Below are positions 1 to 7,861 of a stretch of DNA of 24,062 nucleotides, piece after piece; position 1 is the stretch's first letter, and the number at the start of each line of letters is the position of its first letter. The DNA comes from Mycobacteriaceae bacterium (GTDB taxonomy: Bacteria > Actinomycetota > Actinomycetes > Mycobacteriales > Mycobacteriaceae), in the NCBI GenBank assembly GCA_019242135.1, contig JAFAWC010000658.1:1-24062 (forward strand). Reading direction: 5' to 3'. Both the position numbers and the translations under genes were made by a program. The notes below the pieces were generated by a model. The model did not search any database and had not been told where the DNA came from. It worked only from the letters and a program-made list of their open reading frames with translations.

Positions 1-33
1 GCCAGTCGGGGCTGCGTGATTCGTGGGCGCACT

Positions 34-1179
34 TCAGAACACCCGTACCTGGCCCTCGAGTGCCGGAACCGTCTCCGGAAGGTGATAGGTCTTGATGCCG
101 TTGCGGAACATGACCGCCTCGCGGGCCGATTCCGGCAAGTGCTTGACCAGCCAACGCGGGTCGTCGTAGGTCCAGTGCGGGTAGTCCGACGAGAACAGCA
201 GGATCTTGTCGCACTCCATCCACTGCAGCACCCGGGTCAACTCCGTCTTGTCCTCCGGATAGTCCAGTGGCTGAGTGGTGAACTTGATGTGGTCCTTCAC
301 GTACTCCGACGGCTTGCGCTGGATGTCCATCCGAGACTTGCGCGCCTCATAGATCGCGTCCATCCGCCACATCAGCGGCAGGATCCAGCTGAACGCGTGC
401 TCCACGAACACGATCCGCAAGGTCGGGAAGCGGTCGAAGACGCCGTCGAAGATCAGGCTCATCACCTGGTTGGCGGCCAGCAGCGAGTACGTGACCATGA
501 AATCGTGGTTATAGCTCGGGAACCCGACCGGCGGCATCGGCAGCATCTCGTAGGAACTGCGGCTGAGGTGACAGCTCACCGTGATGTCGTGCTTGGTCGC
601 GGCCGCCCAGATCGGGTCGTAGGCCGGATCGCCCCACGACGGGCGGGGCTCGGCTTTGATCAGGACCTGCGCCATGTACGGGTGGCCGGCCCACTTCTCG
701 ATCTGCGCCGCGGCCCCGGCGGGATCCTCGATCGCGACACAGATCGACCCGCGCCACCGCTCGTGCCAGTTATTGCGGCGGTCGAGCCAATGATTGGCCT
801 GCCAGTCGTTGAGCGCGCACGACATCGCGTGGTTCGGCTCGGGCATGCGGGCGGGATAGGCGGCAGGTTCCAGGATGCCGATGTCGGAGCCCGCCTCCAT
901 GATCAGCTGCTTAAACGCCAGATCCGGGTCGCTGCCGGGAAACTCGCCGTCAGCCGGGAAGGTGTCGGCACGCATCGCGTAGGCGTGCGCGTAGTCGGGA
1001 GCGTCGTAATAGATCAGCTCGCCCACTCTGCGCGTCAGGAAGTATCTGCTGCGCCACGGCTCTGGGATGTAGTTGGTCAGTTCACCGCGCTTGGGCACCG
1101 GGTGAACATCGGAGTCCACGCACCGCACGGCGATTCGCTCGGCGGCCGGAACCCGCTCCTTGATATCGGTCACCGTCAT
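34..1179 (-). CDS. Amidohydrolase-2 family metal-dependent hydrolase or decarboxylase
   Basis: This 381-residue protein belongs to the amidohydrolase-2 (PF04909, TIM-barrel) superfamily, whose members hydrolyse or decarboxylate small carboxylates or ring-cleavage products in the cytoplasm. Visible candidate metal and active-site residues are the DxDxH strand-1 motif (D22, D24, H26), H204 in SCHLS, E260-H261 in FVEHAFSW, and D332 with H335 in FSSDYPHW. The usual first HxH is DxH here, a variant common in actinobacterial members. The ATG at 1179 was chosen because AAGGAGG lies about 7 bases upstream. An in-frame ATG at 1200 (with AAGGA) would add 7 residues. It follows its paralogue with a 32-bp gap, so the two are probably one transcript. 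The substrate cannot be read from sequence; the family call is firm. Confidence 0.9.
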   Translation of the reverse strand: MTVTDIKERVPAAERIAVRCVDSDVHPVPKRGELTNYIPEPWRSRYFLTRRVGELIYYDAPDYAHAYAMRADTFPADGEFPGSDPDLAFKQLIMEAGSDIGILEPAAYPARMPEPNHAMSCALNDWQANHWLDRRNNWHERWRGSICVAIEDPAGAAAQIEKWAGHPYMAQVLIKAEPRPSWGDPAYDPIWAAATKHDITVSCHLSRSSYEMLPMPPVGFPSYNHDFMVTYSLLAANQVMSLIFDGVFDRFPTLRIVFVEHAFSWILPLMWRMDAIYEARKSRMDIQRKPSEYVKDHIKFTTQPLDYPEDKTELTRVLQWMECDKILLFSSDYPHWTYDDPRWLVKHLPESAREAVMFRNGIKTYHLPETVPALEGQVRVF

Positions 1180-1211
1180 CGTGGCCTCCTTGGACCTCAT
1201 CAACGATCCTT

Positions 1212-2312
1212 CTACTGTGCGGCCAAACTGGCCGGAATGTCTATGCCGTAGAGCTGCGCGGCGTTGCGCCAGCACAACTTGTCGCGCTGTTCGGCTGTGA
1301 AGGCGCCCGGCACCTTCGGCCCGCCGTTGTGCCAGTGCGGATAGCTCGACCCGAACATCACCATATCTTCCTTGCCGGTAAAGCCGAACCATTCGCCGGC
1401 GAAATCGGTGTCGCCGGGTCCGTCGAGGCTGCCCTGGACGAAATACACGTGTCCCGGCAGATAATCACTCGGTATTCGCGGCGCCCACGGCGTCTGTTCG
1501 AGGTGTGGGCGGCCGAAGCAGTCCATCCGCCAGATGAACGGCGTCAGCAGGTCCGCGGCCCCGTCGGCCCACACGAACTTCAAAGCGGGCATCCTTTCAA
1601 ATACCCCTTCGGCGATCATGTTCATCAGGTGATACAGATAGTTCAGGGCCATGAAGCCGAGGTATTGCTCATAGGTCTGGGTGTTTCCCGACGGGGTGGG
1701 CGCCGCGGTTACGCCCGAGCCCACCTCGATGTGCACGGCCACCGGCAGATTCGCGCCGGCGGCGGCTTCCCACAACGGCCAGAACTGCGGCTTGCCGTAC
1801 AGGTCGCGCGATTGCAGCGGAACTCCGATCTGCACCACCCGCGGGTGGTCTCGATACTTGTCGATCTCGCGCACCGCGCCGGAGATGTCGTCGGGGTTGA
1901 CCCGGATCGTGCCCCGGAATCGCTGCCCGAACTCGGGATGGTCCAGCCAGCGCGACACCATCATCTCGTTGTGCGCGGCGGCAATCGCGGTGCCGAGGTG
2001 CCGGTCCGGCATGATCCCGCGGGTCATCGGGTGCAGGACCGCAATATCGATCCCCCGCTGCTCGAACAACTGGTTCGCCACGGCCGCCGGATCCGATCCG
2101 GGATAACCGTGGGCGTCGGTGCCCGTCGCGTATTCGCCGCCTGGAGCGCCGTACCAGTCCATCTCGTAGTCGGGAAATCCGCGGCTGGTGAACGGCTCGC
2201 GCAAAAAATCGCGCAGGTCCTTATTCGACCGGACGAAGATGTGCACGCTGGCGTCGATGATCGGCGAGCGGGTCCCGTCGGGGTGTTCGATCACCAGTGC
2301 CGTCCTTGTCAC
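1212..2312 (-). CDS. Amidohydrolase-2 family paralogue with degenerate metal site
   Basis: This 366-residue protein is a second amidohydrolase-2 member, clearly related to its downstream neighbour (shared PGSDP, RWLD, FIWRMD/LMWRMD and SYPHW/DYPHW blocks). Several putative ligands present in the neighbour are changed. Strand 1 reads DASVH (D20, S22, H24), the E-H pair becomes D250-G251, and the conserved aspartate of SDYPH is S323 in GSSYPHW. H194 and H326 remain. It may therefore be inactive or have shifted chemistry, and could act as a partner subunit. The start shown is GTG at 2312 without a good ribosome site. A GTG six codons further in (2294), with AAGGA about 8 bases upstream, is a credible alternative. 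It is the first gene of the minus-strand unit reading from the divergent region at 2313-2559. Confidence 0.88.
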   Translation of the reverse strand: MTRTALVIEHPDGTRSPIIDASVHIFVRSNKDLRDFLREPFTSRGFPDYEMDWYGAPGGEYATGTDAHGYPGSDPAAVANQLFEQRGIDIAVLHPMTRGIMPDRHLGTAIAAAHNEMMVSRWLDHPEFGQRFRGTIRVNPDDISGAVREIDKYRDHPRVVQIGVPLQSRDLYGKPQFWPLWEAAAGANLPVAVHIEVGSGVTAAPTPSGNTQTYEQYLGFMALNYLYHLMNMIAEGVFERMPALKFVWADGAADLLTPFIWRMDCFGRPHLEQTPWAPRIPSDYLPGHVYFVQGSLDGPGDTDFAGEWFGFTGKEDMVMFGSSYPHWHNGGPKVPGAFTAEQRDKLCWRNAAQLYGIDIPASLAAQ

Positions 2313-2387
2313 CTGCTAGTAGACCTAATCAATTCAGGGGCGCCGTACGTCGCGTCCCTTCCAGTGTAAAGCTAAGTTCTTCGTCTG

Positions 2388-2404
2388 CAAGAATAGGGTT
2401 CTCT
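2388..2404 (-). promoter_or_regulatory. Candidate operator, copy 1
   Basis: On the minus strand this 17-mer reads AGAGAACCCTATTCTTG. It shares GAGAAY in the left arm and TATTCT in the right arm with the perfect repeat at 2508-2524, at the same spacing. It overlaps the predicted -10 of the amidohydrolase unit, the position expected for a repressor site. Confidence 0.45.
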
Positions 2405-2419
2405 GCGGATGTTTGAAAA
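2390..2419 (-). promoter_or_regulatory. Predicted promoter of the amidohydrolase unit
   Basis: Read on the minus strand, a TTTTCA -35 candidate (2414-2419) is followed after 18 bases by TATTCT (2390-2395), a good TAnnnT -10. Transcription would begin near 2383, leaving a leader of about 70 bases. The -10 sits inside the inverted repeat at 2388-2404. The call is from sequence only. Confidence 0.45.
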
Positions 2420-2492
2420 CACTGCTCTACTGACCTCCGAACGCCGCGCCGCACGCGAATAGCCGACTAAATCAGCACGATGCTTAGGAGAT

Positions 2493-2522
2493 TGCCCCTT
2501 CCCTTCGCGAGAATGATATTCT
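2493..2522 (+). promoter_or_regulatory. Predicted promoter of the acyl-CoA dehydrogenase/amidase unit
   Basis: TTGCCC (2493-2498) and TATTCT (2517-2522) are separated by 18 bases, a SigA-like arrangement. The start of transcription would be near 2529, about 30 bases before the ATG at 2560, leaving room for the GAGGAGG ribosome site. The -10 hexamer is the same as that of the divergent unit and lies at the same offset inside its inverted repeat. Confidence 0.5.
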
Positions 2523-2524
2523 CG
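2508..2524 (+). promoter_or_regulatory. Candidate operator, copy 2 (perfect inverted repeat)
   Basis: CGAGAAT-GAT-ATTCTCG is a perfect 7-3-7 inverted repeat covering the predicted -10 of the acyl-CoA dehydrogenase unit. Size and symmetry fit a dimeric TetR- or GntR-type repressor site. It does not match the KstR consensus I know (TnnAACnnGTTnnA). Related 17-mers occur at 2388, 9494 and 9648. Confidence 0.6.
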
Positions 2525-2559
2525 GCGGGTAGCTGAGCGGGGCTGAGGAGGCGGACCGG

Positions 2560-3561
2560 ATGCTGTTTGAGTTCGACGCCGATCAGAAGCTCTGGCAGGA
2601 CACCGTACGCGACGCCGTGGCCAAGCAATGCCCGCCCGCGCTGGTCCGGAGTGTGGCAGAAACGGACACTGACCCCGCCCCCGTGTGGAAGGCCTACGTC
2701 GACGCCGGGTGGACGGAGATGAACGACCCGGCGGGTGCCGTCGAGTTGGCCATCGTTCTTGAAGAGCTCGGCCGGGCCACCGATCCGACACCGTTTTTGG
2801 CGACGATGACGCAGTACGCCCCACTGGCCATGCACAGGTTCGAGCCGCATGAGCCCGGCGCGGCGGTGTTCGACGGGGTGACGGCGCGCCGCAGCACGGA
2901 CGGCTGGGTCCTCGACGGTATCGGGCACCACGTCCTCGACGGCGACCGTGCCGAGAAGCTGGCCGTCGTCACCGACGCCGGAGTGTTCGTCGTCGGTGCC
3001 GGTGAGCTCAGCGCGCGCCGCACATCGGTTTTCGATCCGGTGCTGCACGTCGCGGACGTGGCGTTTGCAAACGTGGCGGTGCCCGAGAGCGCCCGAGTGG
3101 TCGACGCCGATGCCGAGCGATCGCGTCACGCCGCCCTGATGGGCATGGCGGTGACGACGGTCGGCGCGTGCCAGCGCATTCTCGACCTGGTGCTCGACCA
3201 CGTCCGAGACCGCTATCAGTTCGGTGTGCCGATCGGGTCGTTCCAGGCGATACAGCACAAAGCGGCCGACATGCACGTCGCGATCGAACGTGCCCGCGCG
3301 CTGAGCTATTTCGCCGCATTGACGATCGCGGCCGACGATCCCCGCAGACGAGTCGCAGCCTCCATGGCCAAGGCGTCGGCGGGGGAGTGTCAAGCTCTGG
3401 TGTTCAGACAGGGCCTGCAGTCGTTCGGCGGCATGGGGTTCACGTGGGAGAACGATGTTCAATTCGCGCTCAAGCGCGCGAAGGCGGGCGACCTCATGCT
3501 CGGCCGTGCGGCCGAGCATCGCGCGATGATCGCCGAGGAGTACCGTGCAGCTCACCTTTGA
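2560..3561 (+). CDS. Short acyl-CoA dehydrogenase, probable subunit of a heteromeric FadE pair
   Basis: This 333-residue protein has the acyl-CoA dehydrogenase fold but is shorter than the usual 380-400. The C-terminal helical domain is well conserved, with the RDRYQFGVPIGSFQ...HKAADM block at about 217-238 and QSFGGMGFTWENDV at about 287-300. The central flavin-contact TEPxxGSD loop is missing. That pattern is typical of one half of the alpha2-beta2 dehydrogenases known from mycobacterial steroid degradation (FadE26/27, FadE28/29 types), where two different subunits complete the FAD and acyl-CoA sites. A GAGGAGG ribosome site precedes the ATG. Its last 17 bases overlap the next gene, a full-length FadE, which supports equimolar co-translation. 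It would introduce an alpha-beta double bond into an acyl-CoA of unknown structure. Confidence 0.9.
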   Translation: MLFEFDADQKLWQDTVRDAVAKQCPPALVRSVAETDTDPAPVWKAYVDAGWTEMNDPAGAVELAIVLEELGRATDPTPFLATMTQYAPLAMHRFEPHEPGAAVFDGVTARRSTDGWVLDGIGHHVLDGDRAEKLAVVTDAGVFVVGAGELSARRTSVFDPVLHVADVAFANVAVPESARVVDADAERSRHAALMGMAVTTVGACQRILDLVLDHVRDRYQFGVPIGSFQAIQHKAADMHVAIERARALSYFAALTIAADDPRRRVAASMAKASAGECQALVFRQGLQSFGGMGFTWENDVQFALKRAKAGDLMLGRAAEHRAMIAEEYRAAHL

Positions 3562-4720
3562 CCCCGACGTCGAAGAGTTTCGCGCCGAATTCGCGGCTTT
3601 CCTCGACGAGCATCTGCCCAGTGCCGCAGAGACTTTGGAGCGGCCACGATCGGTGTCTCACATGCCGCAGTGGGCCCGGCGTTGGCAGCGGCTCCTGTTC
3701 GACCACGGTTGGCTGCTGCCCGGTCAACCGCCGGAGTTCGGTGGACGCAACGCGACCGTGCTGCAGCAGTACGTGCATCTGGAGGAATTGTGCCGCCGGC
3801 GGATCTACCACAGCTTCAACCCACAAGGCGTGAACATCGTCGCCGCATCGCTGATCACGTTCGGGACCGACGAACAAAAGCACCGCTGGGCGGTGCCGAT
3901 CCTGCGAGCCGAGATCACCGCCTCACTCGGGATGAGCGAACCGGGCGCGGGCTCCGACCTTGCCTCCCTGCGCACCCGGGCCGCCCGCGACGGCGACCAC
4001 TTCGTGGTCAACGGTCAGAAAGTGTGGACGTCGGGCGCCCACGATGCCGACGTGTTGCTGACGTTCGTGCGCACGGATCCCGATGCCACGAAACATAAGG
4101 GCATCAGCGTGCTGGTGATCCCCACCGAGACCGAGGGTGTCGTGCGCCGGCCCTTCCCGTCCATCTGCGGCCGAGACGACCTGGACTTCAATGAGGTGTT
4201 CTTCACCGACGTCCGGGTGCCGGCCGAGAATCTGGTCGGCCCGCTCAACCAGGGCTGGCGGGTGGCCAACGGATCTCTTGGACACGAGCGCACCATGATG
4301 TGGCTGGGGTTCGCCGATCGGATGAACAACCTGCTCGCCGACTTTCGTCCCACCACGGCGCTTGAGCGCGACCAGTACGCCACTCTCGCCATGGACCACC
4401 AGGCCCTGCGTCTGCTGGGGTCGGCGGCGTTGGCGCGCGCCGCGCGCGGAGAGCAGGACACGGCGTCCGTCTCGGTGCTCAAGCTGCTCGGGTCGGAAGC
4501 CGAACAACGCGGCTTCGAACACGCCCTCGCCGCCGCCGGACCCGAAGGGCTCAGCCACCCGTCGATAACGGGTCCCTACGCGCACATGAACCTCGATCAT
4601 TACTTCGCCAGCTGGTTCGAGCGGTATGTGCGCAGCTTCGGCGGCACCATCGCCGGCGGCACCTCGGAGATTCAGCGCAATATCATCGCCCAGCAGGTGC
4701 TCGGTCTACCGCGGGCGTAG
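3545..4720 (+). CDS. Acyl-CoA dehydrogenase (full-length FadE type)
   Basis: This 391-residue flavoprotein has the family motifs in order: an N-terminal helical domain, MSEPGAGSDL (130-139), the WTSGAHDAD strand (161-169), GHERT (E248), and a C-terminal GGTSEIQRNIIAQQVLGLPR block. The Glu of the MCAD-type EGT motif is absent (IAGGTSE), as in many FadE proteins. E248 in the helix of GHERT is a candidate catalytic base, an inference from isovaleryl-CoA-dehydrogenase-like enzymes. The GTG start at 3545 has GAGGAG four bases upstream and overlaps the preceding short FadE gene by 17 bases, so the two very likely form a hetero-oligomer. It would desaturate the CoA ester of the imported substrate or a breakdown product. 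Confidence 0.93.
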   Translation: MQLTFDPDVEEFRAEFAAFLDEHLPSAAETLERPRSVSHMPQWARRWQRLLFDHGWLLPGQPPEFGGRNATVLQQYVHLEELCRRRIYHSFNPQGVNIVAASLITFGTDEQKHRWAVPILRAEITASLGMSEPGAGSDLASLRTRAARDGDHFVVNGQKVWTSGAHDADVLLTFVRTDPDATKHKGISVLVIPTETEGVVRRPFPSICGRDDLDFNEVFFTDVRVPAENLVGPLNQGWRVANGSLGHERTMMWLGFADRMNNLLADFRPTTALERDQYATLAMDHQALRLLGSAALARAARGEQDTASVSVLKLLGSEAEQRGFEHALAAAGPEGLSHPSITGPYAHMNLDHYFASWFERYVRSFGGTIAGGTSEIQRNIIAQQVLGLPRA

Positions 4721-4758
4721 TCTTCGGTCGCTGCCGCACGCCGCGCGCTAGGAGACCT

Positions 4759-6213
4759 ATGACGTCGGAGCTCGCGATGCGATCGGCTCGTCGGCTGGCC
4801 GAGGCCGTCCGGAATCGCGACGTTTCCAGCCGCGAGCTGCTCGATCACTACCTGGCACGTGTCGAACGACTGAACCCGCCCCTTAACGCCGTGGTCACCG
4901 TCGACCCCGACGGTGCTCGCCGCGCCGCTGATGCCGCCGACGAGGCTGTGCGGCGCGGTGAAACCCGGGGTCCGCTGCACGGCGTTCCGATGACCGTGAA
5001 GGACACGTTCGAGACCGCGGGCATGCGGACCACCTGTGGTTTCCCGGGGTGGGACCGGGTGCCCGATCGCGACGCCGACGCGGTAGCACGGTTGCGGGCC
5101 GCTGGCGCGGTGATCTTCGGCAAGACCAACACGCCGGTGTTCGCCGGTGATTGGCAGACTTACAACCCGATCTTCGGTACCACCAACAACCCGTGGGATG
5201 CGAGCCGCACCACCGGCGGATCGTCCGGTGGCTCCGCCGCTGCCGTCGCCAGCGGTATGACCGCCCTCGAGCTCGGCAGCGACATCGGAGGTTCGATTCG
5301 GGTGCCGGCGAGCTGGTGCGGGGTCTGCGGGCACAAGCCGAGCTGGGGAATCGTCCCTCCGCGGGGCCATCTGCCGCCTGCGCCGGGCGGGCTGTCACGT
5401 CCCGATCTCGCGGTCGTCGGCCCCTTGGCCCGCGACGTTGACGACCTCGAGCTGGCCCTGGACGTGCTTGCCGGCGCGGCGGAGCAGGAGGCGATCGGCT
5501 GGCGCCTGGAACTTCCGCCGGCCCGCGCCAGGGCGCTGAGTGAACTGAAGTTGGCCGTCTGGTTTGACGATCCGGCGTACCCGGTCGCAGACGACGTCCG
5601 CGGCGTGCTCGCGTCGGCGATCCGCGCGCTGCGCGACGCCGGCGCCCAGGTGACCGATGTTCGGCCCCCTGTCGCGTTGCCGGAGGTGGTCCGCGTCTAT
5701 CAGCAGTTGCTCTACCCGGTCATCCTCGGCGCCATGCCCCGCGACCGTTTCGACCGGATGGCTGCGTTCGCGGCTTCCCTGCCCGCCGACGACGACGGGG
5801 CGCTGGCGCGCACTGCGCGCTACGCGACCCTGCGCCACCGGGACTGGTTGTCGGCCAACGAACGGCGCGAGCAATTGCGCGCGCTGATGGCCGATTACTT
5901 CCGCGATGTAGACGCTCTGCTCATGCCGGTAGCGGTGGTGCCGGCCATCGTCCACGACCAAAGCGAACCGTTCGCGGAGCGCATGATTGAAACGAACGGC
6001 GTCCGCCGTCCCTACACCGACTTGTTCGGTTGGGTGGCGCTGGCGACCGTCACATACCTTCCGGCCACGGCCGTCCCGGTAGGCCGCACGGCAGCGGGCC
6101 TGCCGGTCGGGCTTCAGATCGTCGGCCCCTACCTGGAGGACCGCACGACGCTGGCGGTGGGCAGGTACGTTACCGAGGCGCTCGGCGGCTTCGCCCCGCC
6201 GCCCGGCCCCTGA
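4759..6213 (+). CDS. Amidase-signature family hydrolase
   Basis: This 484-residue enzyme belongs to the amidase-signature family (PF01425), which hydrolyses carboxamides and sometimes esters through a Ser-cisSer-Lys triad. The triad is complete: K81 in PMTVKDTF, cis-Ser S155 in TTGGSSGGSAAA, and nucleophile S179 in SDIGGSIR. There is no signal peptide, so it is cytoplasmic. A GatA role is unlikely because no gatC or gatB neighbours are present. The ATG at 4759 has AGGAGACCT directly upstream. It lies 38 bases after the FadE gene with no promoter between, so it shares that transcript. Its presence in a beta-oxidation unit hints at an amide or ester-linked group in the substrate; this is inference. 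Confidence 0.92.
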   Translation: MTSELAMRSARRLAEAVRNRDVSSRELLDHYLARVERLNPPLNAVVTVDPDGARRAADAADEAVRRGETRGPLHGVPMTVKDTFETAGMRTTCGFPGWDRVPDRDADAVARLRAAGAVIFGKTNTPVFAGDWQTYNPIFGTTNNPWDASRTTGGSSGGSAAAVASGMTALELGSDIGGSIRVPASWCGVCGHKPSWGIVPPRGHLPPAPGGLSRPDLAVVGPLARDVDDLELALDVLAGAAEQEAIGWRLELPPARARALSELKLAVWFDDPAYPVADDVRGVLASAIRALRDAGAQVTDVRPPVALPEVVRVYQQLLYPVILGAMPRDRFDRMAAFAASLPADDDGALARTARYATLRHRDWLSANERREQLRALMADYFRDVDALLMPVAVVPAIVHDQSEPFAERMIETNGVRRPYTDLFGWVALATVTYLPATAVPVGRTAAGLPVGLQIVGPYLEDRTTLAVGRYVTEALGGFAPPPGP

Positions 6214-6254
6214 GCGACGGCCGATCCGCACCGAAGGGACGGCCTACCAGCGCC

Positions 6255-7613
6255 TCAGTCGATGACAGCCGCCTCCTTGCGCTCGGTGATCGGCCGTGCG
6301 AGTTCCTGCGAGTCGCAGATCCCCTGCAGTTTGTCGAGAGTCTCGTCGAGCCCGGCGCCGAGCCGTGGACCGGGAGCGAAGGTCGCGGGCAGATGGCGCA
6401 TCCCCTGGATCACGCCGATCGTGTCGTAGTGCACGGTTCCCGCGGGATCGCATCGGTAGTCCGGCATCCGGTCGAGCACCGCGGTCAGCATCGACTTGAA
6501 CACCGTGCGCGCCACGTTCGACCCGACGCACCGGTGCACGCCGAGGCCGAAGCTGAAGTGCCGGTTACCCTTTCGGTCCAAGATTACCGTGTTAGGGTCG
6601 TGAAACACCGCGGGGTCGCGGTTGGCCATCGCCCACGAGATCCACAGCCGCTCACCGTATTTGAAGCGGCTGCCCTCGACCTCGACGTCCTCGGAGAACG
6701 TCCGGCCGTCCCCGGGCGCCGGCGTGAAGAACCGCAGGAATTCCTCTGTCGCGGAATCCAGCAACGTGTCGCGCTGCGTGCTGAGCCGCTCACGCTGATC
6801 CGGATGCTCCGAGAGCCATTCCAGCGCATGCGCGGTGAGCGCCGTCGTCGTGTCGAAGCCGCCGCCGATGATCAGCCCGAGCATTCCCATGATTTCCAGA
6901 TCGGGAGCCGGTTGGTCGTCGATTCGCATGTTTAGAAGCGCGTGCACCAGACCGGGTCGCGGGTTCTCCCGGATCTCGAGCATGGTGGTCAGCAGGTCGA
7001 GTCCCATCTGCCGGTGCATCGCCAGAACGCGCTCGATGTCGGGAGAGTCCTCCGGGGTGTACACCGCCGCGTGGGTCGGCTCGCTGTAGATCGACCACTT
7101 CTTCAGCGGTATGCCGAGCATCGCCAGCGTCAGCACGGCGGGAACGATGTTGGCGAGGTCGTCGACGAAGTCGATGCGGCCCTCCTCGATCTTGTCGTCG
7201 AGGCTGGCCCGCACGATCTCGTCGATGAACGGCTCCCATCGTTTGACGGCGGCCGGAGACAGGTACGGGTTGACCACGCTGCGGTACAGCCGGTGCTCGG
7301 GGTCATCCATTTCCAGCATCCCGCCGCGCACGCCGTTGACACGTTTGGCGTAGGGAATCGAGATGCCCTTGAACGGGGTGCCGCCTGCGACGTCGTGATG
7401 GTTGGACACCGCCGGGCAGCGCGCCAGCTCGAACACTTCCTTGCTGCCCGCCGCGACCCAGTGCCCGTCGTAGGTGTCAGACCAAGCCACCGGGCACTTT
7501 TCGTGCATCTCGGCGGTGATCTCGTCGAACTGCAGCCGATACTGCGGACTGTGGCGGTCGAAGTGATAGCGGGTCTTCCTGCCCTCGCTCTCCGACACGA
7601 TGGCATCGCTCAC
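6255..7613 (-). CDS. Cytochrome P450 monooxygenase
   Basis: This 452-residue soluble P450 probably hydroxylates the pathway substrate using electrons from the adjacent ferredoxin. It has the I-helix oxygen-activation motif GGGFDTTT (Asp254-Thr255), the K-helix ExxR (E291, R294), and the heme-binding FSFGLGVHRCVG with C362 as thiolate ligand. The GTG start at 7613 has GAGGAG five bases upstream and overlaps the ferredoxin stop as GTGA, so the two are translationally coupled. About 90 residues follow the heme cysteine, roughly 30 more than in compact bacterial P450s. The extra C-terminal tail ends in a charged stretch and could serve partner docking. No P450 reductase is in the window. I cannot assign a CYP family. 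Confidence 0.95.
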   Translation of the reverse strand: MSDAIVSESEGRKTRYHFDRHSPQYRLQFDEITAEMHEKCPVAWSDTYDGHWVAAGSKEVFELARCPAVSNHHDVAGGTPFKGISIPYAKRVNGVRGGMLEMDDPEHRLYRSVVNPYLSPAAVKRWEPFIDEIVRASLDDKIEEGRIDFVDDLANIVPAVLTLAMLGIPLKKWSIYSEPTHAAVYTPEDSPDIERVLAMHRQMGLDLLTTMLEIRENPRPGLVHALLNMRIDDQPAPDLEIMGMLGLIIGGGFDTTTALTAHALEWLSEHPDQRERLSTQRDTLLDSATEEFLRFFTPAPGDGRTFSEDVEVEGSRFKYGERLWISWAMANRDPAVFHDPNTVILDRKGNRHFSFGLGVHRCVGSNVARTVFKSMLTAVLDRMPDYRCDPAGTVHYDTIGVIQGMRHLPATFAPGPRLGAGLDETLDKLQGICDSQELARPITERKEAAVID

Positions 7614-7810
7614 GGGGTCTCCTCGATGAAGATCGCCTGCTCCGGGCACGAGTGTGCGGCCTCGCGAACCGCGTCAGCCAGCTCGGCTGGGACATCTTCG
7701 GTGACGGGCGATGAGCACCCGTCAATGTCGTTGAGCTCAAAGGAATCCGGCGCGATCATCTTGCACAGGGTGTGTCCCTGACAGCGTTCACCGTCGACTC
7801 GAACTTTCAC
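7610..7810 (-). CDS. 3Fe-4S ferredoxin
   Basis: This 66-residue ferredoxin is the likely redox partner of the adjoining P450. The cluster motif is C10-x2-H13-x2-C16, with a distal C55-P56. A histidine in place of the second cysteine of a classical 4Fe-4S set is the signature of mycobacterial P450-linked 3Fe-4S ferredoxins such as FdxD. C32 is extra and does not fit the ligand pattern. The start is GTG at 7810 with GGAGGACATC upstream. It ends in a 4-base overlap with the P450 start. It lies 51 bases after the mycofactocin-type SDR, so it is probably on the same transcript. Confidence 0.95.
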   Translation of the reverse strand: MKVRVDGERCQGHTLCKMIAPDSFELNDIDGCSSPVTEDVPAELADAVREAAHSCPEQAIFIEETP

Positions 7811-7861
7811 GATGTCCTCCGGTTCGGTGTTCCGCTCGGATGTCCGCCTTCAATGTGGTCC

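Noticed and set aside
16..1251. A 411-codon plus-strand open frame opposite the first amidohydrolase
   Set aside because: The minus strand encodes metal-site motifs and a strong ribosome site; the plus-strand product is arginine- and valine-rich with no motif.
2313..2559. Search for a KstR or KstR2 box, as expected if this were the cholesterol regulon
   Set aside because: No match to TnnAACnnGTTnnA or the CAAG/CTTG KstR2 pattern was found here or in 9471-9683. The repeats present have different arms and odd spacing.
2372..2824. A 150-codon minus-strand frame crossing the divergent promoter region into the short FadE gene
   Set aside because: It is Arg/Ser/Pro-rich, lacks a ribosome site and family features, and would run through both predicted promoters.
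6219..6244. GGCCG...CGGCC inverted repeat in the 41-base convergent gap, considered as a terminator
   Set aside because: The 5-base arms with a 16-base loop and no T-run are too weak to support a terminator.
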